A DNA stretch of 64,000 nt from Corydoras sp. C115. Lineage: Eukaryota; Chordata; Actinopteri; Siluriformes; Callichthyidae. Both the position numbers and the translations under genes were made by a program. Each line of letters begins with the position of its first letter. The first letter of the stretch is position 1. The stretch lies in the NCBI GenBank assembly GCA_019802505.1, contig JAFMOC010000311.1, positions 205,001 through 269,000 of the forward strand, written 5' to 3'. Positions 33,696 to 44,677 of this stretch are shown here, in pieces. Below the pieces are notes generated by a model, which worked only from the letters and a program-made list of their open reading frames with translations, was not told where the DNA came from and searched no databases.

Positions 33696-34775
33696 ACGAA
33701 CCTGTAACCACCGGGGTGTTCCACGCTGCAGGTACGAGTTTGCATCCAGTACACACTGCAGTAAGTGCCTTTAGTAAGTGAGGGTGCAGTGTCCACACTG
33801 CGTCCCCCGGGTCGCTGCTCCACCACCGCCGGCCTCAACGTTTAGGATCTCAGATTAGGAGTTAACCACCTGAAGTCTGATGATTAAACAGATTAACGTT
33901 CTTTAATCTGTGTAGTCTCAGGTCTGAGATCCTGCTGCAGGTCTGGACTTATTGAACCAATCAATAACCTTTAATCTATACGACATGATCAGAGAGGGTT
34001 GTTTTTCAGAATAAATCTGCTGCCTTTGGATTTTAAATCTAATCCTGACTGTTAATCCTTCAGATTATCTGTTTCTGCTGAAAGGATTCCTGATCAGCTG
34101 TTCGTTATCAATATCTCAGTGATTATGGTGTCTGTGGGTTAGCCTGTCTGATGACCTGCTGGTGATTCAGAGAGATCAGATGTGAGCAGCAGAGGAGAGG
34201 AGTTGATACTCACGCTCTGCTCACTCAGATGTTCTCCTCTCCTATGTTCTCCTCTCAGATGTTCTCTTCTCAGATTTACTCTTCTCAGATGTTCGGTGGG
34301 GTTGATGTCATGATTTGGGGTTCATTTCTCAGAAACCTTAAAGTATTGACTCATTGATTGGTCAAAGTTCTCTGAGTGAGTAAACCTGCCCCTTCGCCCG
34401 CTGGGTTATCGGCGTCCTGCCTGAACCCCGGGGTCAGCACGCCGACACACACCGACCCGAATCTTCATTCCTCCTGCATTCATTTCTTCATTTTCATAAT
34501 GACCTCGTCATCACGCCGTCCACCTCCATCATGTCCCGCTCTGTTCAGGGGTGTCTGTATATATTTGGTGATTTGTAAGTTGAGGGATGTTGTTCCAAAG
34601 TCTGTGTCCCTAACAGAGATCAGAGATTTGGTAGGTGCTCCTTCTTCTAAAGCAATGTGGATTTAAGCTCCAGTTTGTCTTTTATTTTCAGAAACCGTCA
34701 GAGTGACACTAAGGCTTCAGAAATGTGACCACAGCACTGCAGCCAATCAGATCACAGCATGCCGTGGGTCAGCAG

Positions 34776-34860
34776 CTTAATGTTTAACCATTCTATAGAG
34801 GGGATATAAGATGATTGAGACCTGTCCCATCACTCGTGCTGACGGGACACGACGGTGAGT
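34776..34860 (+). promoter_or_regulatory. serpinA1-like gene 1 promoter: HNF1-like site, TATA box, non-coding exon 1
   Basis: The 13-mer CTTAATGTTTAAC at 34776-34788 matches the HNF1 palindrome GTTAATNATTAAC at 10 of 12 fixed positions. A TATA-like GATATAAG follows at 34803-34810. A splice donor (GACG|GTGAGT) at 34854/34855 would end a short non-coding first exon starting near 34830. The coding exon has its acceptor at 35438. HNF1 driving hepatocyte transcription from a site next to TATA is established for mammalian SERPINA1. Confidence 0.6.
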
Positions 34861-35094
34861 ACCTGCACAGATCAAAGACAAAGAAAGCTACTCTATAAAC
34901 TGTTAATGACATCACAGTAATTAATACTGTACATATCTAAATGTAGGTTCTTAAATCAGAGGCTTTGTTTTTAATTCAGTATCTTATTAACGTCCTATTT
35001 GTTTACTTTAGTTTTATATTATTGTATTTTATTCGGGAGCTGCTCTGTTCCGGTGGGACTGTGCTCCGGTGCAAAGGTCATTAACACAGACTGA

Positions 35095-35185
35095 CCGCTA
35101 TCCCATCCAACTGTGTTGAGATGAACTAGAACTGAGACTGTGAGCCTGGTCCCCTCGCCTCGCCCCACATCAGTGTCTGACCTCA
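35095..35185 (+). mobile_element. Tc1-like fragment in intron 1 of serpin copy 1
   Basis: GAGATGAACTAGAACTGAGA, CTGTGAGCCTGGTCCCCTCG and CATCAGTGTCTGACCTCA match the order of the 3' half of fish Tc1-like transposase genes. No frame survives. Confidence 0.55.
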
Positions 35186-35446
35186 TAAATGAGCTTTACC
35201 CGTGGTTCTGTCCGAACGTATGGGCAGGAAACAGGAAGCGGTTTAAAACATCTATTTCAACTTTAAATCTGAATCTTAAATAATAAACATTTTCATTAAT
35301 AACTCAAACGGAGCTAAACGGTCAGTCTGTGTTATTGTTATATTCTTGACATGTGGTGCACGGTTGCTGTTCTCATTATGCAAATGAGGCATTAATGTTG
35401 GACAGGTCAGCTGATTATGGATTTCCATTTTCATGCAGATAGTAAA

Positions 35447-37041
35447 ATGTGGGGGAGAAGCCAGAGTGTTTTGACCTTTGCCCTCCTGTTGATTGTGGCC
35501 TGGGCCGCGCCCCATGATGGCCACGATCACGCGGGTCACTCTGAAGATCACCACCACCACCTCCACCACGGCAAAGACGAACCTCACCCCAGTCACCATG
35601 GAGGAGATGAGTCCTGCCACAAACTCGCCCCTCATAATGCCGACTTTGCGTTCACTCTGTACGGGAAGCTCTCCGGTCGTCCGGACGCCAAGGGCAAGAA
35701 CGTCTTCTTCTCCCCGCTGAGCGTCTCCATGGCTCTGTCCATGCTGGCTCTGGGGGCCAAGGCTGAGACCCACTCCCAGATCTTCAGCACTCTGGGCTAC
35801 AGTTCCCTCACAGAAGATCAGGTCAACGAAGCCTACGAGCATCTGCTGCACATGCTCGGTCACAGCAAGGACTCCATGCTGCTGGAGACCGGAGGAGCTC
35901 TTGCTGTCCGAGAAGGTTTCAAACCCAACGACAAGTTTCTGAAGGACGCTCAGCACTTCTACCACGGAGAGGCCTTCAGCGTGGACTTCTCCAAAGCCGA
36001 GGTCGCCCGAGAAGAAGTTAACAAGTTCATCGCCAAAAAGACCAAAGACACCATCAAGGACATGGTGAAGAGTCTGGACCAGGACACGGTCATGCTGCTC
36101 ATTAACTACATCTACTTCAGAGGTACAGCAATGTTCAAACCGTTCCTTCTGTTGTTCTCAGGGTTCTAATCTCAGTTTCATAAACACGTGTGTTTTTCTT
36201 TCTCTTAGGAAAGTGGGAGAAGCCATTTGAGGTGGAACGAACCCACAAAGCCGACTTCCAGGTGGATCCGAGCACCAAGGTCAGCATTGACATGATGTCA
36301 CGGACCGGCCGCTTTGAGTTCTACAATGACAGAGAGAACTTCACCTCCGTTATCATGGTGCCCTACAAAGGAAACACCTCCATGATGGTGGTCCTACCTG
36401 ATGAGGGCAAAATGGAGGAGGTGGAGAAACACATCAGTAAGGAATGTCTGAAGTACTGGCATGACAAACTAGATAGGCGGTGAGTCCTTCACTTTGGTTC
36501 CACAGCGGTCCAGGGTTCGGTTCCTCATGTTCCTACATGTTCAGGACTCATGCTCTTTCATTTCTGCTCCTCAGCTCAGTGGACCTGTTAATGCCCAAGT
36601 TCTCCATCTCATCTTCTTCGTGTCTTTCGGAGACCCTGCAGGATATGGGCATGGTGGACGCTTTCTCTAATAACGCAGACTTCTCTGGGATCAGTCAGGA
36701 AACCAAGCTGAAGGCGTCTAAGGTACGAGCTGAACAGAGCCCCGCCCATTCATTCAAATATCAGTCATCAGGGGTGGTTCCTGTTCTGGTTTGGTTTTTA
36801 TTCCAATGTTTGTCACATGTGTTGGCTGAAGTCTGAGGTTTCATTCATCCAGGTTCTGCATCAGGCCGTTCTCAACGTGGATGAGAAGGGAACCGAGGCC
36901 GCTGCCGTCACCACTGTGGAGATCATGCCGATGTCCTTACCCGATGTGATGAACCTGAACAGACCTTTCCTGGTCTTCATCGTGGAGGACAGCACCAAGA
37001 GCATCCTCTTCATGGGGAAGATCAGCGACCCCACGGCGTAG
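35447..37041 (+). CDS. Alpha-1-antitrypsin-like serpin, copy 1 (Met at predicted P1), His-rich N-terminus
   Basis: Four coding exons (35447-36122, 36209-36479, 36575-36722, 36853-37041) give 427 aa. Residues 1-20 form a signal peptide (MWGRSQSVLTFALLLIVAWA). Residues 23-58 contain 14 histidines. The serpin fold follows: FSPLSVSMALSMLALGAKAE (helix B), NYIYFRGKWEKPF (strand 3A, across the intron), and the hinge EKGTEAAAVTTVE. Aligned to human alpha-1-antitrypsin the reactive loop is the same length and places Met-Ser at P1-P1', predicting an elastase-type target. N-glycosylation sequons NFT and NTS are present. The protein should be a secreted plasma inhibitor made in liver. It ends FMGKISDPTA; an ATTAAA lies at 37119-37124. 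Exon phases match vertebrate serpinA genes. It is first of three local paralogues. Confidence 0.95.
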
Positions 37042-38182
37042 GTCAGAGCGGGGGTGATCTGCTCTGCTGCTTACTTTTTGGAAAATTGGTTTATGAATCT
37101 GTATCTTTTGATATGATCATTAAACATTTAATAACATTAAACTGTATAAACTGGAATAACTTAAACTCAAACTCACACAATACACAGCACACCGAGTGAA
37201 CCATTGACATGTTCATCTGATACACTTATGGTTCTAAAGAACCAGACGAGAACCACAAGATCAGAAATCAATAACACTGCAGAACCGAATGCAAAATGCC
37301 GGCTCCACCTTTAAAGGGACGTATAAAGTCTGTTAAACAACAGTTTGGGGAAGGCCTTTTCCATTACTGTACCCTCATGAACAGGTCATCGATAAAAAAC
37401 AGCTGATGGATGAGTAGACTTACAATCAGTATTCCAATTCATCTCAGAATTTGGTATGCTCAGGATTGTAGGTGACTTGTAGCATCATGGAGGAACTGAT
37501 GGAGGTTCTGTGGTGGGGAAATTAACAGTCCCTCCAGGTCCGTTTGGAGAACCGGAAACCAAAGCTGCCAGCAGATCCCTGAGACGAGCGTCACAGCGGT
37601 AATGTTCGTATTGACTGAGGGGCGGAGTCTGAACATTACATTAGTGAGGTTTCCATACCAACCATAAATCACAACCATTCATTCAATCATTACATTAAAC
37701 TAACCATGGGATTTCTGAAATAACAGTGCCCCCTGGTGCTGAGAATGAGCTCCATCATGTCTGCACGTCACGTGATGAGAATGTTACTGATTCACAGAGT
37801 CATCATCTCTGCTGTGAGGGATGTTTGATTCAGTGTTTTATATCAAAAATAAAATGTTCACTTTGTTTTTTACATTTTGCAGTTCCACAGACAGACTTTA
37901 GGGTTTAGGGGTTAGGGTTTAGGGGTTAGGGATTAGGGATTAGGGTTTGTGAGTACTCTAACCCTGATGCAGACGTTCTGTACTCAGATCGTGATTGTAA
38001 ATGAATTACAGAAGCTTCAGACAACAGCATTGAGAACATCATGTTCTTCACACAGTTAAAGGTGTAAGGACCGTCGCCGTTACCTAACCACTGGTTCTCT
38101 GTACGTCTCGGACCTTCTCTGTGAGTGACAGGTTCTCTGATCACATCAAACACTCAGACAGGAAGTGGTTTGTACATGTGAG
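37042..38182. other. Intergenic space between serpin copies 1 and 2
   Basis: Holds a Tc1-like fragment (CAGTTTGGGGAAGGCCTTTT at 37341-37360) and a telomere-like block at 37898-37947. No gene was recognised. Confidence 0.5.
37898..37947. repeat. Interstitial telomere-like (TTAGGG) block
   Basis: TTAGGG occurs in runs with spacers (TTTAGGGG, GATTAGGG), about seven near-copies in 50 bp. It is degenerate and short. Confidence 0.75.
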
Positions 38183-38243
38183 TTTATTCTGCTGAAGCGA
38201 GCAGGTTTTGGTTAAACTCGATGTGGTTCTGGAGTGAGGAGGG

Positions 38244-40051
38244 TCACTCTGCAGAGGGGTTGCTGATCTTGCCCATGAAGAGGATGCTCCTGGTGCTGCG
38301 CTCAACGATGAAGACCAGGAAGGGTCTGTCGATGTTGACTGTTTTTCTGACCATGGAGCGGAACACCAACTCGACGACGGTCGTACCCGCTGCCTCCGTG
38401 CCCTTCTCATCAACACTGAGCACCGCCTGGTGCAGAACCTGTAGAACGGTGTAAACACGGTCACAACATGTTCTAAGGTCTTTACTGAGGGTGCCATCAG
38501 TCCCGGACCTGACTGTAAGGGTGCACGCTACGGGGAGAACATGCTAACCAATGATGGTGCTGAGTTACCGTCCTCCTTACCTTTGAGACCTTTAGGGGTG
38601 TCCCCTCACTGATCCCTGAGAAATCTGCAGCATCTGAGAAAGGATCAACCATCCCCATGTCCTTCAGAGTGTCCATGAGGGATAAGGACGCAGAGATGGA
38701 GAACTTGGGCATGTGGAGTTCAACAGACCTGAGGAGCAGAAAGACCAATAAACCTCCATCCTGACAGCCATGAGGTCAGAGGAAGAGCGATGAAGGTCCA
38801 GTGAGGGTCGGTGAAGCTGAGAGCTGAGGTTTATTGGTTTTTAAAGACCTGAATTATTATGAAATTTCAGTTTTATTATGAAAGATAATTGTGGATCAAA
38901 GACGTGAACGAAGCCTCAGTGCAGAGACCTCAGTTCTTCTCTACAGTCAGCTGTTCCTGAAACAGAAGGGTTTACTCCGGAGAAGGAACCCATCATTAAG
39001 TCCAGGAGGTGCGTGGAACAGTTATTACTGATGAAATACAAAGTGCAGTACCGTTTGTAGGTGCTTCTCAACCAGTGCCTCAGTTGCCCCATGTTAATGT
39101 TTTTCTCCACCTCCTCCATTTTCCCCGGATCAGGCAGCACAATCACCATGGATGCGTTGTCATGGTAGGGCAGTTTAATGATGGTTGAGAGGTTGGCCTT
39201 GTCCATGTAGATATTGCAGGCGTCGTCCTGTAGCGTCATCATGTCCACGGACACCTTTGTGTTCTCATCCACGAAGAAGTCGCCTTTGGCAGTGCTTTCT
39301 GCCGCAAACGGTTTCTGCCACTTTCCTGGTGGAAGAACCAAGATGTTTGTTTTATCTCATGAACTCATCATACCTGATGTTCTGCGAGGTCTCAGGTACC
39401 TTTGAAGTAGATGTAGTTGATAAGCAGCATAACAGTTGCTGGATTCACATCCTTCACCATGTCCTTGATGGTGTCTTTGGTCTTTTTGGCAATGAACCTG
39501 TTGACCTCCTCTAGAGCGACTTCAGGTTTGGAGAAGTCCACGCTAAAGGCCTCTCCATGGTAAAAGTGCTGAGTGTCCTTCAGAAACTTGTCAACCGCTT
39601 TGAAACCCTCCTGGACAGCCAGAGCTCCTCCGGTCTCGAGTACCATGGCCTCCATGCTGTGACCGAGCATGTGCAGCAGGTGCTCGTAGGCTTCGTTGAC
39701 CTGATCATCTGTGAGGGAACTGTAGCCCAGAGTGCTGAAGATCTGGGAGTGGGTCTCATTCTTGGCTCCCAGAGCCAGCATGGACAGAGCCATGGAGATG
39801 CTCAGGGGAGAGTAGAAGATGTTCTTGCCCTTGGCGTCATCGAGGCTGGATAACTTTCTGTAGAGGTTAAATGCAAAGTCAGCATTGTGGGGAGCGAGTT
39901 TGTGGCAGGATACATGTCCGCCATCATTACTAGGATGAGGTTCATTCTGGCCATGATGAAGATGGTCTTCTGAATGGCCATCGTTCTGGTCAGCCAGGGC
40001 CACCACGAGGAGAAGGCCAAATGTCAAACACAATGAGATCTTTTCCCACAT
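38244..40051 (-). CDS. Alpha-1-antitrypsin-like serpin, copy 2 (inverted; Arg at predicted P1)
   Basis: Minus-strand exons in order 39400-40051, 39052-39325, 38581-38728, 38244-38438 encode 422 aa. A signal peptide (MWEKISLCLTFGLLLVVALA) is followed by a shorter His-containing segment and a full serpin body (SPLSISMALSMLALGAKNE, NYIYFKGKWQKPF, NRPF-like DRPFLVFIVE, LFMGKISNPSAE). The hinge EKGTEAAGTTVVE is intact, so it should be inhibitory. The exposed loop is VFRSMVRK where copies 1 and 3 have a PMS-type bond; the residue at P1 becomes Arg. That predicts a trypsin-like target, such as a kallikrein or clotting-type protease, by analogy with known Arg-P1 serpins. Sequons NET, NLS and NAS are present. 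Exon 3 is one codon longer than in copies 1 and 3. AATAAA on the minus strand sits at 38183-38188. It lies in opposite orientation to its two neighbours. Confidence 0.94.
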
Positions 40052-40595
40052 TTTATCACCTGCAAGAGAAGCATGGATCAGAAGCAGATCCAACAGAAGA
40101 TCAGAGAAGACGGAACACCATCATCAAACAGATTCTGCTGAGTTTTCGCACAAAGCGGGACATCTGGTCACCCTAACTGGAGGCCGCTCACCAGGACTGA
40201 TGTTCCACCTGCTCACTACTGACACCTTCAGGTCTACAGGTGATAGAACACGAGCCTGCAGCAACCAACGGAACAAAAACTAAAAAGTCTACATCTCACC
40301 AAACACTGATCCTAAAGACTGACCTTATTAATCAACTGATCAGCATTTCATTCATTAATTAATTAGTGATTTATTATCAGGACTTATTATTTAACATAGT
40401 AAGCACTGTTACTGGGGGGGGGTATTTACCTTTAATTCAGTTTGTTATTTTAAACTATAATTAAATTTAAATTAATATAATTAATATGAACATAGTTCTG
40501 ATTAAACAGTTTTTTGTTTAAAATCTTTCTGTAAAGTTCCTGAGATTTACTGAAAATAAAAGAATTCACCTCTCCTGCAGGCAAATCATAATAAT

Positions 40596-40602
40596 AACAA
40601 TG

Positions 40603-40654
<52 letters not shown>

Positions 40655-40656
40655 TG

Positions 40657-40720
<64 letters not shown>

Positions 40721-40738
40721 TGATAATAATAATAATAC
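40596..40738. repeat. (AAT)n microsatellite in intron 1 of serpin copy 2
   Basis: About 140 bp of AAT with three AACAATGAT interruptions at regular spacing, hinting at duplication of a longer block. Confidence 0.9.
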
Positions 40739-40869
40739 TGAACGTGCAGGGACAGGCTATAGGCTAATGTAATCAGACTAAAACATTCTTCTTTCTCATT
40801 TCAGTTCAGTTAAATTTAAACGTTTAGGAAGAACATGCTAAAGCTGTGGATGATAAAGCAGGTACTCAC

Positions 40870-40959
40870 CAGCCGTGTCTCTCAGCAGAGGAGGTCAGCG
40901 GGAGTTACTTCGTTTTATAGACTAAGAACAAATGGATTGATCTTTTTTTAAACATTAAC
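40870..40959 (-). promoter_or_regulatory. serpinA1-like gene 2 promoter: HNF1-like site, TATA box, non-coding exon 1
   Basis: On the minus strand, GTTAATGTTTAAA (40947-40959) matches HNF1 at 10 of 12 fixed positions. CTATAAAA lies at 40912-40919, about 28 bp downstream of it. A short non-coding exon ends at 40870 with the donor G|GTGAGT. The coding exon acceptor is at 40060-40061. The arrangement repeats that of copies 1 and 3. Confidence 0.6.
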
Positions 40960-41602
40960 GTTCCTGCCCCCTCAGCGTGGAGTCAAACATCACCTTTCAC
41001 TCTTGGACTCCAGTCAGTGATGCAACATCATTCAGATCTAAAGTAAAACAAAGACTTATTCACCTTTAATACCCACAATCCCTTTAACTCTAAAGACCCC
41101 TAAATGTGAAGCTGATCTTCATGTGGAGGCTTTAGGTTCTCTGTTCTTTGATTTTGGGTTCTGAAGGCTCTGATGTCGTTTACAGAGGGTGCAGCTGATG
41201 GCGCTATGGTTCTCCTACCGATCGAGACGAGGCTCTCTCTCATTATTAATCACACCTGCTATTTTCATTAAGATCGTTTATTAGAATTACCCAGAGTTCA
41301 TTTCAGTTTATCGTTTCTGTTGAAATTAATGACAGAGAGAAACGTTAAACTGATCCGTTCGTTTAAATGACTCCTGTCTTCATTAAACTACTGAGAAAAC
41401 TTCATCCATACAATAAGTGCACAGGGCCGGGGTTCCTGCCCTACTGCCCCATGCTGCTGATTGGTCTGTTCTCCACCACCCCTCAGTGCGGACATGAAGA
41501 CACCGCCCTCAGTGCACCGCCTTAAACGTCATTTAAAATAACACGTTACAGTTTTATATAAATATCACTCACGATGTGGGAGAGTGTGAGAGGTTCTGAA
41601 TG

Positions 41603-41656
<54 letters not shown>

Positions 41657-41696
41657 CTCAGTGTGTTTACCTCCACAGACAGAGAGCTGAATGCTG

Positions 41697-41773
41697 GTTA
41701 ATGGTTAAAGAATTCTCTTTAAAATCTGAAACCCAGAATCCACTGTGTGCTGCAGACCGGCCTGAAGGTGAGT
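41697..41773 (+). promoter_or_regulatory. serpinA1-like gene 3 promoter: HNF1-like site, TATA-like box, non-coding exon 1
   Basis: GTTAATGGTTAAA at 41697-41709 matches the HNF1 palindrome at 10 of 12 fixed positions. A weak TATA-like TTTAAAA lies at 41718-41724. A donor CTGAAG|GTGAGT at 41767/41768 closes a candidate non-coding exon 1. A (GA)n tract follows at about 41790-41868 inside intron 1. Confidence 0.55.
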
Positions 41774-41788
41774 ACCTCCAACACAACA

Positions 41789-41869
<81 letters not shown>

Positions 41870-42099
41870 GTCATTATTTAATATGAAGCTGTAATGATGT
41901 CATAATCTCAGTAATCACTCTGTTGTAAATCTCTTCAGAGTAAAAGTTTAAATAAATCCGAGGTGAAGATCCAGAAACGTAAATCTCTTTGTTGCTGCTG
42001 GATCTGAAGGTTCTCCAGTTTACTGTAAGTTATTTCAAATCAAAGCATCTTACAGAACGTCACGGTAACGTTCTGCGTCCTCCAGAACAGAGCTGGAAC

Positions 42100-44064
42100 A
42101 TGTGGAGTAGAACCTGCTGCTCTCTGACCCTGGCTCTCCTGATGATGGGCGTCTGGAGCGCTTCCCAAAAAGGAAAGAACGATGGTGAGAAGCTCCCTCA
42201 GCATGCCGACCTCCAGCAGGGTGTGGTGGATCAAACCTGTCCTCGTTTGGTCAACGGCTCCTTCCTCAGATTTGATGACGTCTCTGCTGAGTTTGCCCTC
42301 AGTCTGTACAGGAAGCTCTGCAGCATCGCTGATCACCGAGGCAACAACCTCTTCTTCTCCCCGCTGAGCATCTCCATGGCTCTGTCCATGCTGGCTCTGG
42401 GAGCCAAGGCTGAGACCCACTCGCAGATCTTCAGCACTCTGGGCTACAGTAGCTTCACACCCGATGAGGTTAACGAAGCCTTTAAGGACATGATGACCAT
42501 GCTGCATCACGGCAAAGAGGTCATGATGCTGCAGGCAGGAGGCGCTCTGGCAATAAGAGAAGGTTTCAAACCTCTTGAGAAGTTTTTGATTGATGTTGAG
42601 CACTTCTACCACGGAGAGACGCTGAGTGTGGACTTTTCCAAACCTCACTCCTCGGTGCAAGAGATCAACAAGTTCATCACCAAAAAGACCAATGGGATCA
42701 TCAGGGACATGGTGAAGAGTGTGGAGCAGGACACTGTTATGATGCTCATTAACTACATTTCCTTCAGAGGTGCATTTTCTAATGTGAAGCTTAACATCTC
42801 GTTCCAAACGGGAATCGTTGTGTTCATCAGATCTTCCTCTGAAAGGTAAATGGGAGAAGCCGTTTAAAGCAGAACAGACCCGCAGAGCTGACTTCCACGT
42901 GGATCAGAACACCAGAGTCGCCGTTGACATGATGACCAAGACAAGCCGCTTCAGGTTCTACAGAGACCACGAGAACTTCACATCTGTCATCATGGTTCCT
43001 TACAAAGGCAACATGTCCATGATGGTTGTTCTGCCTGAGGAGGACAAAATGGAGGAGGTTGAGAACAAGCTTCACCTGGAGAACCTTAAGCACTGGCATT
43101 CCAAACTGCTGAAGAAGTAAGACCCGCTTTAATGTCATTTTCAGCTTCTCCATCAGCTGGTTCTACAGCTTTTCTTAACTCCTTCCTCTTTATCTAATAG
43201 ATTAATGAAACAGAACCTTCAATTAGCAGAGAAAAGGTTTTCTGTTTTCTGATGAACTTCAGGGGTCACATGACCTTCCCTTTGAATGATATGTTTTAAT
43301 AGATTATTGATTATTGATTGATGATGCTGATTGGTAGGGTTCTGTAAGTGGAGTTCTTTAAATGAAAGACAAACCATGAACCCATCTTTGTTTACAAATG
43401 CTAAATATTTGGTAGGTTCTCTTTTTATTCTTAAACCTGAAAGTGTTACCAGGACCTTTGTCTGATTTAGTTCTGGTTCTAACTTCAGTTCAAGACCCAT
43501 TCATCTGAACTCAATAAACCCACAGTCCAATCAGGAGGTTCTGCCTCCTGGGCATCATCATTCAGATGTTCTGAACCTCATTGTTCTGATCTGTAGGAAT
43601 GTCAGACTTTCGATGCCCAAGTTCTCCGTCTCTTCTTGGCTTTCTCTCGAGGAGACTCTCAGAGAGATGGGTATGGTGGACGCCTTCTCACACGCTGCAA
43701 ACTTCTCTGGAATCAGTGAGGAGATCAGGCTGAAGGCCTCCAAGGTAAACGGAGACACTGAACCCGGCTCTGTTCTAGTCTTTAGTCAGTGATCAGATGA
43801 ATAAATGCTGAAGTTCTGAAGGGAATAAACTCTCCCCCCCCCTCCCCCCAGGTTCTCCATCAGGCAGTCCTCAAGGTCGATGAGAAGGGCACTGAAGCAG
43901 CTGCAGTCACCACGGTCGAGGCCATTCCCATGTCTATGCCACAATATATGAATCTCAACAGACCCTTCCTCGTCTTCATCATCGAGGAAACCCGTCCAGT
44001 CATCATGTTCATGGGAAAGATCAGTAATCCCACGTCTGATCTGACGTTCTGCAGGAGCAACTAA
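42100..44064 (+). CDS. Alpha-1-antitrypsin-like serpin, copy 3 (Met at predicted P1)
   Basis: Exons 42100-42769, 42846-43116, 43597-43744 and 43852-44064 encode 433 aa. The signal peptide is MWSRTCCSLTLALLMMGVWS. The N-terminal extension lacks the His-rich block of copy 1 and instead carries a sequon NGS. The serpin core is intact (FSPLSISMALSMLALGAKAE, NYISFRGKWEKPF, hinge EKGTEAAAVTTVE). The loop AIPMSMPQ keeps Met-Ser at P1-P1' and is the closest of the three to human alpha-1-antitrypsin. Intron 2 is only 76 bp. The C-terminus carries about eight extra residues after ISNPTS (DLTFCRSN), including a cysteine, compared with copies 1 and 2. AATAAA at 44101-44106 lies 37 nt past the stop. Role: secreted elastase-type protease inhibitor, inferred from the family and the loop. 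Confidence 0.94.
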
Positions 44065-44123
44065 GGGCTCAGCGCTGATCAACGGAGCTGCAGTTCTTAC
44101 AATAAAGTTCAATAATAATAATC

Positions 44124-44161
<38 letters not shown>

Positions 44162-44483
44162 CATAAAAAATGAGTTCAGTCTTTATTACACAGAATGATA
44201 CAGAGCAACAAAATAAATACACACATACCACCAGACTGAGGTCTTATTTGAGAGGAGGTGGAGGTGAAGGGAGGTGGTGTAGGAGGTGGTTGAAATTACA
44301 GGTGTAATAATTAAAATATTTGATTTATATTTAAAAGGATTTAAACTTCTTTATTTTCTAAACTTCACTCTTTTAAATTAAAATTAATAAAATAATCTTA
44401 AAATTAAAACAGATGAATAAATTGTCTTTTAAATAATCAGAACTATAATGACAATGTTCAGAAACTCGTCACTTGTGTACAGA

Positions 44484-44512
44484 AACAGTTTGGGGAAGGC
44501 CATTACTTTATG
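44484..44512 (+). mobile_element. Short Tc1-like fragment between serpin copy 3 and lectin A
   Basis: AACAGTTTGGGGAAGGCCAT is another copy of the recurrent transposase-derived core. A 9-bp repeat CACCTCCTG follows at 44548-44607. Confidence 0.5.
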
Positions 44513-44677
44513 GTGTGATTAAATTGGACAGGCCCAACCTCAGCCACACCAACACCTCCTGCACCTCCTGCACCTCCTGCACCTCCTGCACCTTCTGCAC
44601 CTTCTGCAGGCATTAAACCTGAAGTTCTATCTGAGATTTGAGACGCAGGCTGAGCTTCAGATGTGACATCATTCAGG

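Larger units (their letters stand above)
32921..34770. other. Intergenic space upstream of serpin copy 1
   Basis: Contains the L2/SINE nest (33010-33695) and a 15-bp repeat CTCAGATGTTCTCCT (34226-34296, about five copies). The remainder shows no recognisable gene. Confidence 0.5.

Noticed and set aside
35276..35965. Long minus-strand frame opposite serpin copy 1 (and similar at 42040-42807)
   Set aside because: Antisense shadow of a GC-biased serpin exon; the sense strand explains conservation and splice sites.
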